From assembly GCA_002189035.1 (NCBI GenBank), contig CM007991.1, positions 3,038,001-3,102,000 of the forward strand: DNA of 64,000 nucleotides, in the 5' to 3' direction. The notes under the pieces are model-generated. The model saw nothing but the letters and a program-made list of their open reading frames with translations. It searched no databases and was not told where the DNA came from. This document shows positions 27,001 through 39,332 of this stretch, one piece after another (position 1 is the first letter of the stretch; every line of letters starts with the position of its first letter). This DNA comes from Utricularia gibba (lineage: Eukaryota > Streptophyta > Magnoliopsida > Lamiales > Lentibulariaceae). A program made the translations under genes and the position numbers.

Positions 27001-27179
27001 TTTATAATCAAATAAATTCACTAATTCAATGGAAAACGGTCAAAAACCCATATCCGTTCGAAACCCAAAGCACATTTTTTCCCTTTCCAACTGAAGCCGG
27101 CAAGGCTAAGCGAATAAGCAAGGAGAAAAGAGAGCTGCGAACCTGAAACTGAACTTCCGGAGAGTCTTCGGTACGTCAT
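24029..27179 (-). CDS. PAT1: PAT1-like mRNA decapping activator (apparent 1-bp frame break)
   Basis: Five exons (27179-27143, 26935-26778, 26648-26592, 26380-26305, 26165-24029) give about 821 residues. PAT1 bridges deadenylation and decapping: it binds the LSM1-7 ring and DCP2/DHH1-type factors in cytoplasmic P-bodies. The N-terminus has the plant PAT1 motif FDASHHAFFGKE; the middle is rich in Q, H, S and P (repeats of SKPLYRASSHPV); a helical segment has YMTSEEIENILKIQ; the C-terminal half (from about VRVLIEYGLCLLLYVDDIDR) is the alpha-helical PAT1 domain. The frame breaks at GGG 25767-25769, between LNSSHLLKLS and PHSSGSHSSFTQQ. One base restores a continuous protein and the exon sum then divides by three. 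The exon 5 acceptor (26166) was chosen for phase. Confidence 0.9.
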
Positions 27180-27609
27180 GATCACGAATTCTGGCTACAT
27201 CTCTTGCAATCCCACACAAAAACTTCCAAATTCTTCTTTTTTTCCCCTTTGGTGGTCGGTACTACCACACTGCACTCCTCGCCTTGGAACAGCGATTGGT
27301 GCGAATCCCGATATAAATTAGGGTTCAGGTGGGAGACCTAGCCAAGGTTCAGGGAACAAAGACGAGTAACCTGCGGCGGCTTCCTGTTTCTCCCCAACTC
27401 ACCCTCGCTAACCATCTTGTTTGCATTTGCTGCTTGATACAAATGCTCCAAACTTCCGAGAAAAAATCCCACCAAACATTTCTGATTTTTTTAATAACCG
27501 TAAATAATTTATATTTTCGTATAAACATTTTAATATTAATTTCCAATACACATTTTTAGTAATGCAATTACAATAAAACCCTTGGCAGCCATTGACTCCG
27601 AGCTTGTTC
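27180..27609. other. Spacer: PAT1-like promoter and WLM-PUB 3' UTR
   Basis: Both neighbours are on the minus strand. AT-rich in 27480-27570; no coding or clear regulatory signal. Confidence 0.5.
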
Positions 27610-30409
27610 TCATGCCATGTGCGTCTCAAGGGACGACTTCGCAAGCCATAGCAGGCCTGGGTCGTCTCTCTTCAGAATCAAGAAAGCATCAGCATTTCCC
27701 CCTTCATCAACGATGACGTCTTCAAGAAAGCCCACCAATGACAGAATCTTCACAGCCTCTGCAAACAAACAACAAAATCAGAAGCTCTGTTGAGGCAGCT
27801 CTGCAGTGGATGCTCCCGTGAACGCAAGGAAAATGGAGCCAGGAGGAAGAAAAGAAGCAAGGGGAGGAGAACAGGATTTATGGTTACATCCCAGTTACCT
27901 TTATAAGCAATGATGTTCCTCTGAATCGTGGGGTTACCCTGCAACCAGGAGAACATGTCAAATGGGGTCATTATGGAAGGCGAAGTTAAAGAGAGTTGCA
28001 TCGGGGGTACATACCTTTCTTAACCTTTTGTATTTCATGTCATTTGGGTTCTCGACCACATTCCTGCATGCAAAAGAAGGAAGGTCAAGGTCTTCCCAGA
28101 ACGGAGTACATGGACAACACCAATGATTGAACTGGTATGAGTCTGCAGGATAGGCATTACCGTATTATCTTGATTAAAGTCTGCAGGATCATTTGTGCTT
28201 CTGAAGGTATGAGTTCATCTTTCAGTGTCTGAATTGAGCTTTGAAGACGGCGACAGACTAATGAAACTGGATCTTGGATTATCTCGAGCTCCGGAGTGGA
28301 TTGAGCTGGCTCAAAAGGCTTGCTACTCAGCATCGCCTGAGAAGAATCGAGCTCCATCGCTTCCGCATGAAAACCAACAGTTCTGGATTCTGAAACTGAA
28401 GAATCCACCTGACACGATGGCTCCTGATTTTGATCAGGCTCCACCATGTTTTGGGGTTGTCCTCGAGTATTATGGCTTTCTAATTCCTGCACAGTAAGTA
28501 TAAATTTCATAACTTGGTACTTGCATTGAACTGAAATAAATTCCCAGCGATGAAGGTGAAAGTATCCTTATACATTTTCAGCTGCAATTGTGATCTTGTC
28601 ATCAGAAATGTCTCCTTGTAAACCCAAATAAGGCTCAACTGCCGTACATTCGTTCCCTTGATCGCCAAGGAGTTCAGGCTCGGCCAGATGTCCATAGCTG
28701 GATGTAGAAAGGCTTGGAACAGTATCGGGTACCTGCAAACCAACCCAATCAATTTGGCAATGTAACAAATCAGGTTCCGGCAAACAATGAACAATTAACA
28801 CCCATGAAAACTTTCACCAACCTCAGAAGATCTTAACTCCGGCAAAGATGTGTTTGCTAAACGTTGAAGAGCTGCACTTGCAGAGGCAGCACGGGCATCA
28901 GGAGGATTGGATATCTGTCCGCCCAGCTTTTGTGAGGGAATCACGGCACTAGTAATGTCCATCTCCTCTTCATGACTTTCAGCAAGGCTAAGCCTACTCA
29001 AAGTGTGGGATCTTGATTTGGTCCAATCAAGAGATGTGGCTTCTCTGTTAAGCTAAAACGTAGTGTTTGAAAGTCATGTCAGTACCACCAAAGGCATTCA
29101 CAAAATATATCACTCAAGAACACAAACAAATTTGGGCCTCGAAGAAGTAGAAAGAAGGCATCCATTTATACCTTTTTATCAAGAGCATAAAAATTCTGAT
29201 CATGTTCCGAATGCACCATGTGTGCCTAAATGAAACAATGCAGTCTTCAGTCGTTTGTAAGGATAAAGGGCAGTTTGAATCTTCATTAAGCTCTGGTAAA
29301 TTAATATAGTATTCACATACAAGCTCATGCAGAAGAGTCTTTTTGATGCTCTCATATTTTCTAAAGCCCTTCAAATCATCTGTCCGAAGCCTCAGTGATA
29401 TCTCTTCTCCATGATTCTACACATTTTTCCACCCAAAGAAAGGCTTGAGAGGGATACTCATAAATCAAACCAACTAAAGAACCATAATGAGTTTGAGCAG
29501 AAAACTCAAGGCTACAGTATGTCAAAAGAAAAAACAAACCATGCGCCGCCAATACCTTATTGAAGCCAAGGATGCACTTGGGACTCACGCCAACATAACC
29601 AACCGGTGCCATTTCAGTCAAGATTCCGACACGCCACCGATACTTTAAGAAACCCACCAAGCCATAGTTTTTAGAAGCTGATAGCGAGAAAATAGAAAAG
29701 GAGAATACAGCTGCATGCAGGGTACCTTATTCATAATGGCAACGATTCCTGGATCCGATGCAAGCTTGTGCAATAATTCCAGAGCCTTGGATGCAGGAGG
29801 ACTCAACTGACAACAGGAGCACGGATCCAAAATATGACAATCAATGATCCCAGACAAATAAGTCATGGAATGTGTAATTTTAGGTACACAAATTATGAAT
29901 ACTACCTCAATCCCGGGAAGACTAAGAGTCCGGAAGTCACAAAAAATGTAATTTCCAGTCGGAAGTTTAACTGGAGCACGTGACAGGTAAGAACTTCTCT
30001 GCTTCAATCTTATCTCTTCTTCCTCAAACCCAGCTATCCTGTTGTCTACATTTGCATTCCGTGTGACTTCTTCCAACTCCTCCTCAGGAACTCCCAGCAT
30101 TTTGATTGGTTTTTCCTGAAAAAACCTTCATTTAGCAATTAGGAGTACGTTTTTGAATGAAGAAACTTGGCTTGAAAGATGTGAGGAAGGAAATACCACC
30201 TTAAGAACCAACATCTCATCCACACTTAAGCTGGCATGCTCATCAGAGAATGGATATAGCAGTTTTGAACTTTTCTCCGTAGGCACGAGAAGCCTAATAG
30301 TCTCAGCCTTAGCATTCGTTAACTCTTGCAACTTTATGCCCAAATCTTTAAGAGTGGCACCAAAGTCCATCTCTATGAGAAAATTATGTCCCCGCCATGA
30401 AACCAACAT
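27610..30409 (-). CDS. Ubiquitin-like / WLM metalloprotease-like / PUB domain protein
   Basis: Twelve exons (30409-30200, 30115-29906, 29806-29726, 29642-29556, 29416-29321, 29225-29172, 29052-28822, 28732-28574, 28486-28161, 28063-28015, 27938-27899, 27758-27610) encode 563 residues. Order: ubiquitin-like N-terminus (MLVSWRGHNFLIEMDF to about 80), WLM (Wss1-like) domain with zinc-protease motif HELAHMVHSEHD at about 226-237, a disordered acidic middle, and a C-terminal PUB domain (NPTIQRNIIAYKEAVKILSL). Wss1/SPRTN-type proteins cut DNA-protein crosslinks, and PUB domains bind the tail of the p97/CDC48 ATPase, so a role in CDC48-linked proteolysis is inferred. It resembles Arabidopsis At5g35690. 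The start is the first ATG that keeps the ubiquitin-like domain; an upstream ATG near 30900 does not splice in frame and may be 5' UTR. Confidence 0.88.
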
Positions 30410-31283
30410 GCTGCCACAACCCTGCGCCCACTCCAAAAACGATCAAAACCATCGGTATCCGAAGCGTAATAAAACCAACCAAATGTTTATAATAAACAAA
30501 CTAAACGATCGAATCAATCCACAAAACATCCTGTTATAGCCAAATCAAATTCTCATAGACTATAAATGGTAAGGAATCAGCAGCCCATAGAACCATAAAA
30601 AAAGATCACTAATGCAAAAACACGTCCAAAGACTCGAATCAGAGAATTCAACTGTCGCCCCAACAATCCGCCAATAATAAAAGTAGTAAGAGAACCCATC
30701 AACGCGTAACCTCCGGAAACCCAAAAATTAAAGCCTGAACATGATCTAAACGTAAGAAAAAAAGAACACAGCCCACAAAAGAGAGAGATGACAAATATCG
30801 CCCACTAACCTGTAAACAAAATGCGCACAGGGCAAATCAACAAATAACAAGAAGAACAGCTTGCGATCAGCAGTGTTCTCTGATTCCTTTGACATATATA
30901 TAACAATTGAATTGGGAGGCCAGCCAAAGGAAGAAAAAAGGTTAGAAAAATAGGGGAAAAGACAAACAAACAAAGCAGCACGTCACTGGTGACGTCAGTA
31001 CATTCAGTCACAGCTCGAGGGTCCAGAAGATTCTGGAATTTCCATCAAATTAGGGCTTTTTATTATAGGTAAAAAATAATTATTTTTCCAAACTGAAATG
31101 TAAAGGTCTGTTTGGTGCAATTTTAACTTGGTTTTATATATTTTTTAAATAAAATAAATACCCGAAAGTGAAAAAAAATGAACAAAGAGGCCCCTCCCAA
31201 TAAAAACAAAACCACTGTCTTTAGAGAATGAAGCGTTGGCCAGGGCGGCTCAGCTCAATCCTCAACGTAACTAAGGTGTATAG
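30410..31283. other. Spacer: WLM-PUB 5' region and CCCH gene 3' UTR
   Basis: Probably holds a 5' UTR exon and intron of the WLM-PUB gene, since a good acceptor (gcgcag) lies just before its start codon. 31060-31170 is AT-rich. No extra coding gene supported. Confidence 0.45.
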
Positions 31284-32874
31284 TCATCCATTCTCCCAGC
31301 TCCGGTCAGTCAGAGTCGTTCTGGTTAGAAGCTGCAGAGGAATCGGGAAAGGAATCACTCCGGTCAGGGGACTTTCCCCCTTCGGAGGCTCATCGTCGCC
31401 GCTGCCTGTTGAAGCCTTGTTCAAGTCCGATGTGTCAGCAGCTTCAGGAGGTTCGGAGGAGGGGGTAGTGGAGGGTTCACGTCCCTGCCATGGATACAAT
31501 TTACAGCATTGCTTTAAGACATCGGGAGGGTGATCAACATGGGGGAGATGAAGGAGCTTACAGGCCCTGAGGAAAGACCAGGCGATGCAACAGGAACTGA
31601 AGATGGCTGCCGCATCCTCCCTACTGGGTGGTCATACCTGCAGTTTGATCCATATTTACAGGTCCCATGGGAGATGAAGTATCGACATTCTTGTTTGTCC
31701 GGTCGTTGAGGAAGATCATTTGAGGATATGTTTCCATCAGAAGCTTGCGCAGTAACGATGTGAGAAGCAGGGGAAGGCCAGAGATTTCCCTGTTGATCGA
31801 TCACGAGTTTGTATATTACTCAAGTATAATGATCAGACTGCAACTAATGAAAGAGCATTTTGATGGAGCATACCATATACAGGCCCCATTCTTGGGATGG
31901 ATAGATAAAGGCAGAGGGGTAACTGTGCCACTGATGAAGGGAAGTACAAGTTAAGGGTACAGGGAAGAGAATGGGAGCTGAAAGGGGCTGAGGGTGATGG
32001 AATTTGCAAGCATATCCATATCGACACACGCCCGTCTGCATATAAAAAGGACAGGGCTTTGCATCCTGAAAAGAAACCACCAGAAGTTGTTGCATATCAA
32101 ACACCATTTGGGATCAATTTAAGAAATGGGGTGGATAGACAAGCCAGACTGAAGCAAAGAACCTGACGCATTGGTAAGCCCAAAGTGTTCATCCATACAC
32201 CAGGCTGCTTGTCCTTGGGGTGATTAAATTTACAACCAGCTCCATATTTGCACGTACCAGTCTTCAAATAATACTTCAATACAACAGAAAACAATCAAGG
32301 GAGGAAGTTCAGGTTGTAAGCTTCGGAAGAAACCTGGACAGCATTAACCAAAGTTACAATAAATTACATCACAGTCTGGTTCTCCAGCTCTTTCTGGGAA
32401 CTCAAGAGTGTAGGCAATGCCATGATCCTGTAACCCATCAAGCAAACAAAAAGAAAAAACAATAAAAAAATACATCCTGCAAACTCTAAAAAGCGCAACA
32501 AATTGAGTTATCGCTGTTTACATATACTGTGCCAGATGGATGATTGAAACGACAATTCTTTCCATAAGCACAAGTTCCCGTTCTCAAAAAGTATCTGCAA
32601 TCGGATTCCCTGGGCGTCCCGGATACATACCCGACACATATGTAAATTGACTTCCGTCAACGGTGTCGTTGGTACTCGATCGTCCCATTGCTCCTGCAAA
32701 TTCCGTCGAGAAGTTAACTATGATCCATCGGAAAACAGAAGGAACAGACACGAAGACAAACAACGGGTCCCTCTGAAGAAAACACACGGCAACAAAAATT
32801 GCAAATCCCATTAAACAAAAGGGGAATGATAGTTCCTCACCCCCAACTCCTCCTGGAGTCTGACTATCATCCAT
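31284..32874 (-). CDS. ZFN-type CCCH zinc-finger protein with four fingers (apparent 1-bp frame break)
   Basis: Seven exons (32874-32841, 32693-32528, 32427-32368, 32273-32163, 32065-31874, 31789-31562, 31484-31284), about 330 residues. Four C-x8-C-x5-C-x3-H fingers are visible: [60 protein letters not shown] and [20 protein letters not shown]. Plant ZFN proteins bind RNA or single-stranded DNA and typically have five fingers; here the fourth of the usual five seems absent. The stretch [17 protein letters not shown] corresponds to the linker seen after finger three. Just before finger one the frame breaks at CCC 32608-32610 (MYPGRPG / ESDCRYF); one base restores the family sequence RPGxxDC and an exon sum divisible by three. 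The C-terminal exon is low complexity. Confidence 0.87.
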
Positions 32875-34109
32875 CGCCGTCCGTCCGTCCGTCCGATTCA
32901 CCGGTTTCGAAAAGGAAAGAAGAAAAAAGCAGCCAAACTGCTTCGGAAGCGACAGCGATGGTACGAGACGTCCTTCCGGAACACAGGGAAGAGACAGGGG
33001 CGAATGATCGTCAATCTACGTCGATTTCAACCGCGAAGAATACGTAGAAGAATCCCCACAACCGAGACTTTATACCCCTCCGGCTCCCCCGCGGTCCTTT
33101 CCTCTGATCTTCCAACAAGGTACGCTGAAGCAGCAGCGAAACTTCCCGTCCAAGGAAGGACACACCAATACCAGACTTCGAAATTCAGGAATATTTTTTT
33201 TCAATTCAATTCACTCCTGTTGCCTCACTTAATGCAAAAAAAAAAAAAAAAGTGTTTCTGTCCTCTTTTTTTCTTTTTTTAATTTTATTTTCCGCATTTT
33301 ACGTAAATTCCTACATATAATTGACACAATTAATCAAACAAGTAATTCGTATATTTTCCATATTTTATATCAACAAAATATTATATTCTTATTACACATT
33401 TTAATAATATAATTTTTTTAATATCATAAATTCAACTACATAATTAAATTGGGGAATAAATTCAATTCGTTTTTATTGATTACATATATTATAAAAAAAG
33501 ATTCAAAATTGAAAAATAGAAATGAGAAGAGAGAGAAAAAGAGAGGGACCATTTGGGCAGTACGAGGATCGGGGGGGGGGGGGGGGGGGGGGGGCGGGTA
33601 GGTGCACCAGACCGGACAAGGGCTGCTCCTACTCTATCTAGGCCTGGGCTGCTCCCCCATCCCTCAACATGAATCCAATCTTTTCTACAGATCAGCTTCA
33701 ATTCTGTTCTTCCTTTTTTGCCACCAACAGCCAGAGGGCTGGCTGTGGCTGATTCTATCTCAAGTTCACAAAGAGGAATCCCAACACTTCATGTATATGC
33801 TATTGGAGTATGTGGATTGTAAGAGATGAAGAGATTACAAGTGAAAGAAAGAGTCTTATCTATACACTCCATGCAGCATTAGTGTCTGTTATGTCTTCTG
33901 ACGTCTGGCATCAGAAACGTTGCTGCTGCGTTGCAATGCACTGGAACTTTACATCCTGCATGTTCATGTTCATGTTCATTCACGGGAGCCTCAGGAGGTG
34001 TTGATGAAGCACTGGCGCCTCCAGGCTGCAACAGAAGATGAAACCAGTCAGTCGCATTTGGGGTCACCTCTGTGCATGCACGCAGAGGCAGGGTGATGGT
34101 GTTTGGTTT
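32875..34109. other. Intergenic: CCCH promoter, AT-rich DNA, 3' UTR of next gene
   Basis: Includes TC-rich sequence and short A and T runs at 33190-33290, AT-rich DNA to 33500, a 24-base G run (listed separately), and the 3' UTR of the membrane-protein gene to the right. The apparent proline-rich frame across 33489-33701 is only the complement of the G run. Confidence 0.5.
33571..33594 (+). repeat. Poly(G) tract of 24 bases
   Basis: Twenty-four consecutive G, followed by C and GGG. Long G runs are rare in plant nuclear DNA and can fold as G-quadruplexes. Given the homopolymer problems elsewhere in this window, its true length is uncertain. Confidence 0.85.
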
Positions 34110-36604
34110 TTACTGCTGCCGGAGATTCGGTGCCCCAGGAGTTGTTTTTAAGCATCTGCGGTTGAGCTTCAACATGTGATTGTAGATGCTGGGAGAAGCA
34201 GAGAGTTGTATGGGGTGGTGTAAGAAGAGATACACAGAGACATGGGAAGCAGAGAGGGTAAGTGTGGAAGTACCTCAGGCGGTGTCTATTGCAGGCTGTG
34301 AAGAAATCTACCACGCCATTCAGAATACTTCGCAGAGCTCGAAATACCTGAGAAATGGGTGAGTCTTGTTGAAGGACTAGCCGCAGGGGAATCATGAGTT
34401 ATGAGTTGTGTACCTGGGAGAAAAGATCATTCCAAAGAGAACGCAAAACCGAAACCTCATACGATACAACAGCTGACTCAACTTCTCTAGTGAAATTGAA
34501 GAAGCTGCTCAAAAACTGCCACAGATCTCTGACCAGCCAATACATAAACGTGCAAAGGGATACCACGAGGTTGAAAATTTTCTGGACCAGACGAAATGGA
34601 GCATGCAGAATTTCTTTGAGAATCCAAAATATAGGGCAGAGAAAAGATGTTGCTGCAATGAGAAACATATTGAAAAGGTAAGTACCATCCACATTTGAGA
34701 ACCTGGATTCAAAACTATGGATTTGAAACCAACCTGCCAGTTTTCCCAAATTCCACACTAACACCAAAGTATACCAAAGTGGGAGCAGCAAGATCTCTAT
34801 AAGCTCTCCAACTATGGAAAAAGAAGACTCGATAACCATCCATGTTATTGAAAAGAAACTCCCTGATATTTGCCAAAAAAAATTCCAGACTGGAGAGAAG
34901 AATTCCAATAGCTCTATGACAGGTAGCACCATGGGCTTTCCAACATATAAAACAACAGACTGTACACTCCGGGTCACTGTAAGGAGACATTTAATGGCCT
35001 TCTGAGAGTTATGCAGAAACAACATAGTTCCTAAATACTTAATTCTTGATATCATTTCTATTGCTTCAATCCAGTCAAAGAAAGGCCCAAATAACCTGGA
35101 TGCAGTAGCCTTAAGAAGAGGAACATTTTTGTACAGATCATAAAATCCAATGAGAACAGTAGCAACTGATATAAGCACATAGAGAATTCTTGCAAGAGGG
35201 CACATCCATGGACGATAAACACGGGAAAATACAGGGTACGATTGAAGGAAAATAACCCAAGATGGAAGTCCAGCTTCAAGCAGGGTGAGTAATCTTAGAT
35301 CAGCCATGATTATGTCCCTAAGTTTAAATGGAAGATCATGATCATTAAACCGAAACAGTATCAAAATATCCTTGTATACAGTTGGCTCATTTGTTTCTTC
35401 ACTATCACTTGGATCATGGGCCTCATGGAACGTCCGCACAGTATCAGAATCCTCTTCTGTAGAAAATCCAGGTTCAACATATGAGCGAATTGACTTCATA
35501 ATTTTCCTTCTTTTGTTCGAACCACATGCAGGAGGATGACTTAGTTGTCTGTGACTCATCGTTTCCGAGGATGATGGATAGCTGCAGAAACTACTACTCA
35601 GTGAGTCAGGTGATGAATCTCTAGCATTTATCCCATTCATAACACTTTCTTGTCTTCCTGGGAAGCGTTCCTCAGCATCATAGAAAATCTCCCCTGTGAT
35701 AAACACTAAGTTGTTAATAATGACCGAGCTAAGGCTCCAACAGAAATTGAGATGGAGATGTAACACGGACAAGAAATGGACAAAGTAACCTACAAATATA
35801 TAATAAAGCTGAGACTGATTGAAGTACCAATGCAATCGTTCAAATGACGTCCCAAGAGAGTCTGTTCATCGGATGTTCCTGGGAACCATGACAACATTGA
35901 ACCCATAGCGTGTGCAATGCTGTCGAATTCCCACCTTCTCATGACCTTAGTTTCAATGGCAAGATAGGTATCGGTCTGTGGAGTGCATAGTGCCAACAGA
36001 AAGAAATAAAGTCAGGAGAAGGGATTCAAAAGTGCAAGGTTTAACTGATTTCCTTGACGGAAATCACCTGGAGCTCATTCAGATAATTCATGCCACGTAC
36101 ATGTCCCATGCAACCTCAAACACAATAAATCCAAACAACGTTCTGTGCAACTTGCTGTTCGCGATCAACGAATTTCTAAGCTCCTTTACAGGTAGCATTG
36201 CCCTCTTCCTGGATATTTTCATAGCATCAATTAAAGTGAACCACCTTTTAAAGTTGCTAAATTTGCTGAAGTTCGATGATGCAGAAGCCTGCGACTCTGC
36301 CAATTCAGCCATCATCATCTTTTTTGTCTTCCTCCCTCGTGTGTTCGCGAAGGGAGATGATCTGGACTGTACCATTTTTCAGATTTAGTGTTTCCGGATT
36401 ACCATGCTGTAGCCAGAAACTATAGAAAATCACATAACAGGGAGATGTTGTAACCTTCGTGACCATGAGCTGCCACAAATGTGTAGGCCGTGATGCAAGA
36501 TCTTCTAACCATGGCCGATTGTCCACCAAGAAATACACTTTTCCACTTTCAACCGCCGTAAATAGGTACAGATGTGAGAGATACGATTGCAAATCCTGTG
36601 CCAT
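34110..36604 (-). CDS. Plant-specific multi-pass membrane protein, unknown function (apparent 1-bp frame break)
   Basis: Six exons (36604-36455, 36366-36068, 35975-35828, 35693-34414, 34347-34274, 34188-34110), about 676 residues. I recognise it as a conserved plant protein without an assigned role. The N-terminal 170 residues are soluble-looking (MAQDLQSYLSHLYLFTAVES, WLEDLASRPTHLWQLMVTK), followed by a serine-rich stretch, RRKIMKSIRSYVEPGFS, and then the conserved core MADLRLLTLLEAGLPSWVIF with about six to eight hydrophobic segments (ILYVLISVATVLIGFYDL, LPLWYTLVLVWNL, NMFLIAATSFLCPIFWIL). The frame breaks at CCC 36105-36107 between FIVFEVAW and HVRGMNYLNELQ; one base restores it and makes the exon sum divisible by three. 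The final exon is read as SIYNHMLKLNRR... to fit the phase. Confidence 0.82.
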
Positions 36605-39332
36605 CCGATCAAGATAAATTCATTGCGTATCCAAATCACAATTAACGCACATCTCAAGAGATTAGATTCATAAAAGAAGGATTACCCAATCTGTAAGCTT
36701 GTTAAGGGGAAAAGGCAACGGTTATTTCGGCTTTCCGCCATTTGACTGACGAAAGAAACTTCCCGTCCAATTCTACGCCACCCAATTCCAAAAGCAATTC
36801 AAACCCTTAAGCACATCATCAAAAATATTGCAAAATTTCCAGCGTAAGATGGTGAGAAACCTGTCAACAGGTACCGACCAAAGGAAGAAAATTTACCTTG
36901 CAACCGAAGCTGATCAAAGGACTCCGACGACAATCCCGCACGAGAACAATCGTAACAACAACAAACACCACCGAACCTCATTAAAGAAAAGCTAAAAGCA
37001 GGACGAAAATCAGAACCCCACCAAGATTAATCCGAACCCGGGATCATCGCTCAGTTAAAAGCATCAGCGATACGTGCCGCTACACAAGAAAAAGCCATCC
37101 ACCATTCTAATGATGACGATCGGCTAAAAAAAATAGCCCCCGCCATTAATGCAGGGAAGGTCGTCGAATTTATTGCAGAGAAGAACAAATTGAGATCAGC
37201 AACAAGATAATCAATCTCCTCCAGGATAATGCCTTAGACAATCCAGAATCACACGCATCAACGACGAAGCAGAACCGAGGCGGTTATCGTCACCGGCAAA
37301 TCGAAAAAGGCCAGGCCTCCAAAGGCGCCACCGCTTTTGCTTGCGTGAGAGGAAGGGCATAATAGTAACTAAACCATATTGAAGCCAGCTATGCATTCGT
37401 CCAAGGAGAATAATTGGATGCCTACTAAAAAAGGATATTCCCACACCCGAGGCCAAGGATTTGTAACATTTGTTAGTTATCCTGCAATTTATTTTTAATA
37501 AATTAAAGTTGAATATTAAAATTCGTTATGGAAGTTAAAGTCGCCTGGCCATCACAAAACAGAATCGAAATTAATTTCATTTCCAATATATAAAATAAAA
37601 TATGCTTCCAAATAATTATAAATAATTATGCAGGGATTATTAAAATACATCAAAATATAAAATTAATACTATACCCAAAAAAAATTACAATTTTAAAATT
37701 CGATATTTTCATATCGGTAAAAATTCTATTGAAATTAAAACCTTTTGTAATTAAAATGCATTATTATACCTCGTAAATCATAATATTAAATATGAATTGT
37801 TAGATCATCAAAATCTTAGTGTATAAGAACGGGCATTTGACGTTAATTATTCCCAATATTTGTAGAAATTGCAACAATGATTCCTTATGTTTTAATGTTA
37901 TTCATACTGTTTTAAAACACAGTGGTAAAATTAACTATCGCTTTTCGATACTGTGGAAAAATTGATTCCTACTGCTTAAAATACTAAGATTTTAGTTAAT
38001 AGGTTTATAAGATTATATAAATATAAATATAAATATCGGATTATAAATTATAAGATTTTTAGTTAATAGGTTTAAATAAACTCGAGATTATATGGTTTTT
38101 TTAATTCCATCTACGTGAGGTTATTTAAAATTATATCACTTCTTTAGTTTACTTAAAAACCAATTAATTTTATTTATAATTCTAATAACTAAATATTACT
38201 TAAAAAATTAATCTCAATAGATCAAAACTTAAATAAACTAAATTCATTTTGTCCCATTTCCATCAACCAAACACTACCTTAGTATTCAAAAATTTGGCAT
38301 AAATAATATTAGTTATTTGAATAATTGATATTGTTAGACTTTAAATTATTTAAAAATTTGCTAAAATTAATTATGTAAGATATATCAAATTTTGAAAATT
38401 AATAATTTAGATATATGAAATTTTGGGAATTAATTTTGTCAATAAAAATCAATGACGTAATTTATAGTTAAAAAAATAAGAATTAATGTTATCAAAATAT
38501 TAAAATTTGATGCAATTTTCTCATATAAAAACAACTAATAATACATAATTAATATCATCCCAATCAAAAGTAAAAAAATAAAATATTAATTTCAAATAAG
38601 GGATTGGATCAAACCGTAATTATAATTTATTTATAATTGTCCCCAAAATTGACTGAATTTCCTAGACTTACTAAATTGGGCCTTCACATGGACCGGTGAA
38701 ATAAATATATCAGGTATGAATTTTTTAATGAAAATAATAATAAAAAACCCCCCACTTTCTAAATTCCGGAAGGGGGGATATAAAGTATGATAAATGCGAA
38801 ATCACACATCATAAATGTGAAAAAATATGTGGCTAAATCGGAAATAGACAAAGTTTGAGGGGTCGAAAAGATAATGGTGGCGGGGGAACGGGTGGGTGGA
38901 AATGTAAATAGGTGCAACAAAAGGGGCAGATAATTTGGAAAACTTTCTCAACGGACTTTTGGTGAATTCAAAAACCCCATATCGCATTTTTTGCAGGGAC
39001 GTATCTGAAAAGTGCGTCCGGTGCAGTGTTTTTCCTCCCTTTTCTTCTTTTCGAGAAGCGCTGGTGCGTGAACTCAAGTGCTGTGCTCTACGCCTATATA
39101 TATATGTGTGTGTATGTGTATTCTGTTTTCCATGTGTGCACTTCAGAGTTTTGGGAGGGGGCATCTTTGTTCTCTCGCGCTCGCCTTTTAGATATTCTCT
39201 GGGCTACTGTAATATGTTCCAACTTTTTTTTTCTCCTCTGTCAGTTGTCGCTGCTCCTGCCTCACTTTGTTCTTGATTCTTCTCCTTCTTTTAGCTCGCG
39301 GGTCTGTGTAATCTCGGGAGTTTAGTCAAAAA
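36605..39332. other. 2.7-kb AT-rich divergent intergenic region
   Basis: Lies between the membrane-protein gene (-) and the NAT gene (+). 37460-38800 is very AT-rich with no coding frame. 38930-39330 is CT-rich with a (TA)n(TG)n run at about 39095-39120 and probably forms the NAT promoter and 5' UTR. No transposon ends or target-site duplications were recognised. Confidence 0.5.
37986..38074. repeat. Short direct repeat in AT-rich spacer
   Basis: A 22-23 bp word containing TTTTAGTTAATAGGTTTA occurs at 37986-38007 and again at about 38052-38074, with one extra T in the second copy. Probably a local duplication. Confidence 0.65.

Noticed and set aside
30746-31011. Upstream coding exon for the WLM-PUB gene starting MSKESENTADRK
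   Set aside because: Its donor leaves a phase that does not match the next exon; better seen as 5' UTR.
33489-33701. Minus-strand frame with a polyproline run
   Set aside because: It is only the translation of the complement of the 24-base G tract in AT-rich intergenic DNA.
37460-38800. A transposon or MITE in the AT-rich spacer
   Set aside because: Short direct repeats exist, but no terminal inverted repeats, target-site duplication or transposase frame was found.
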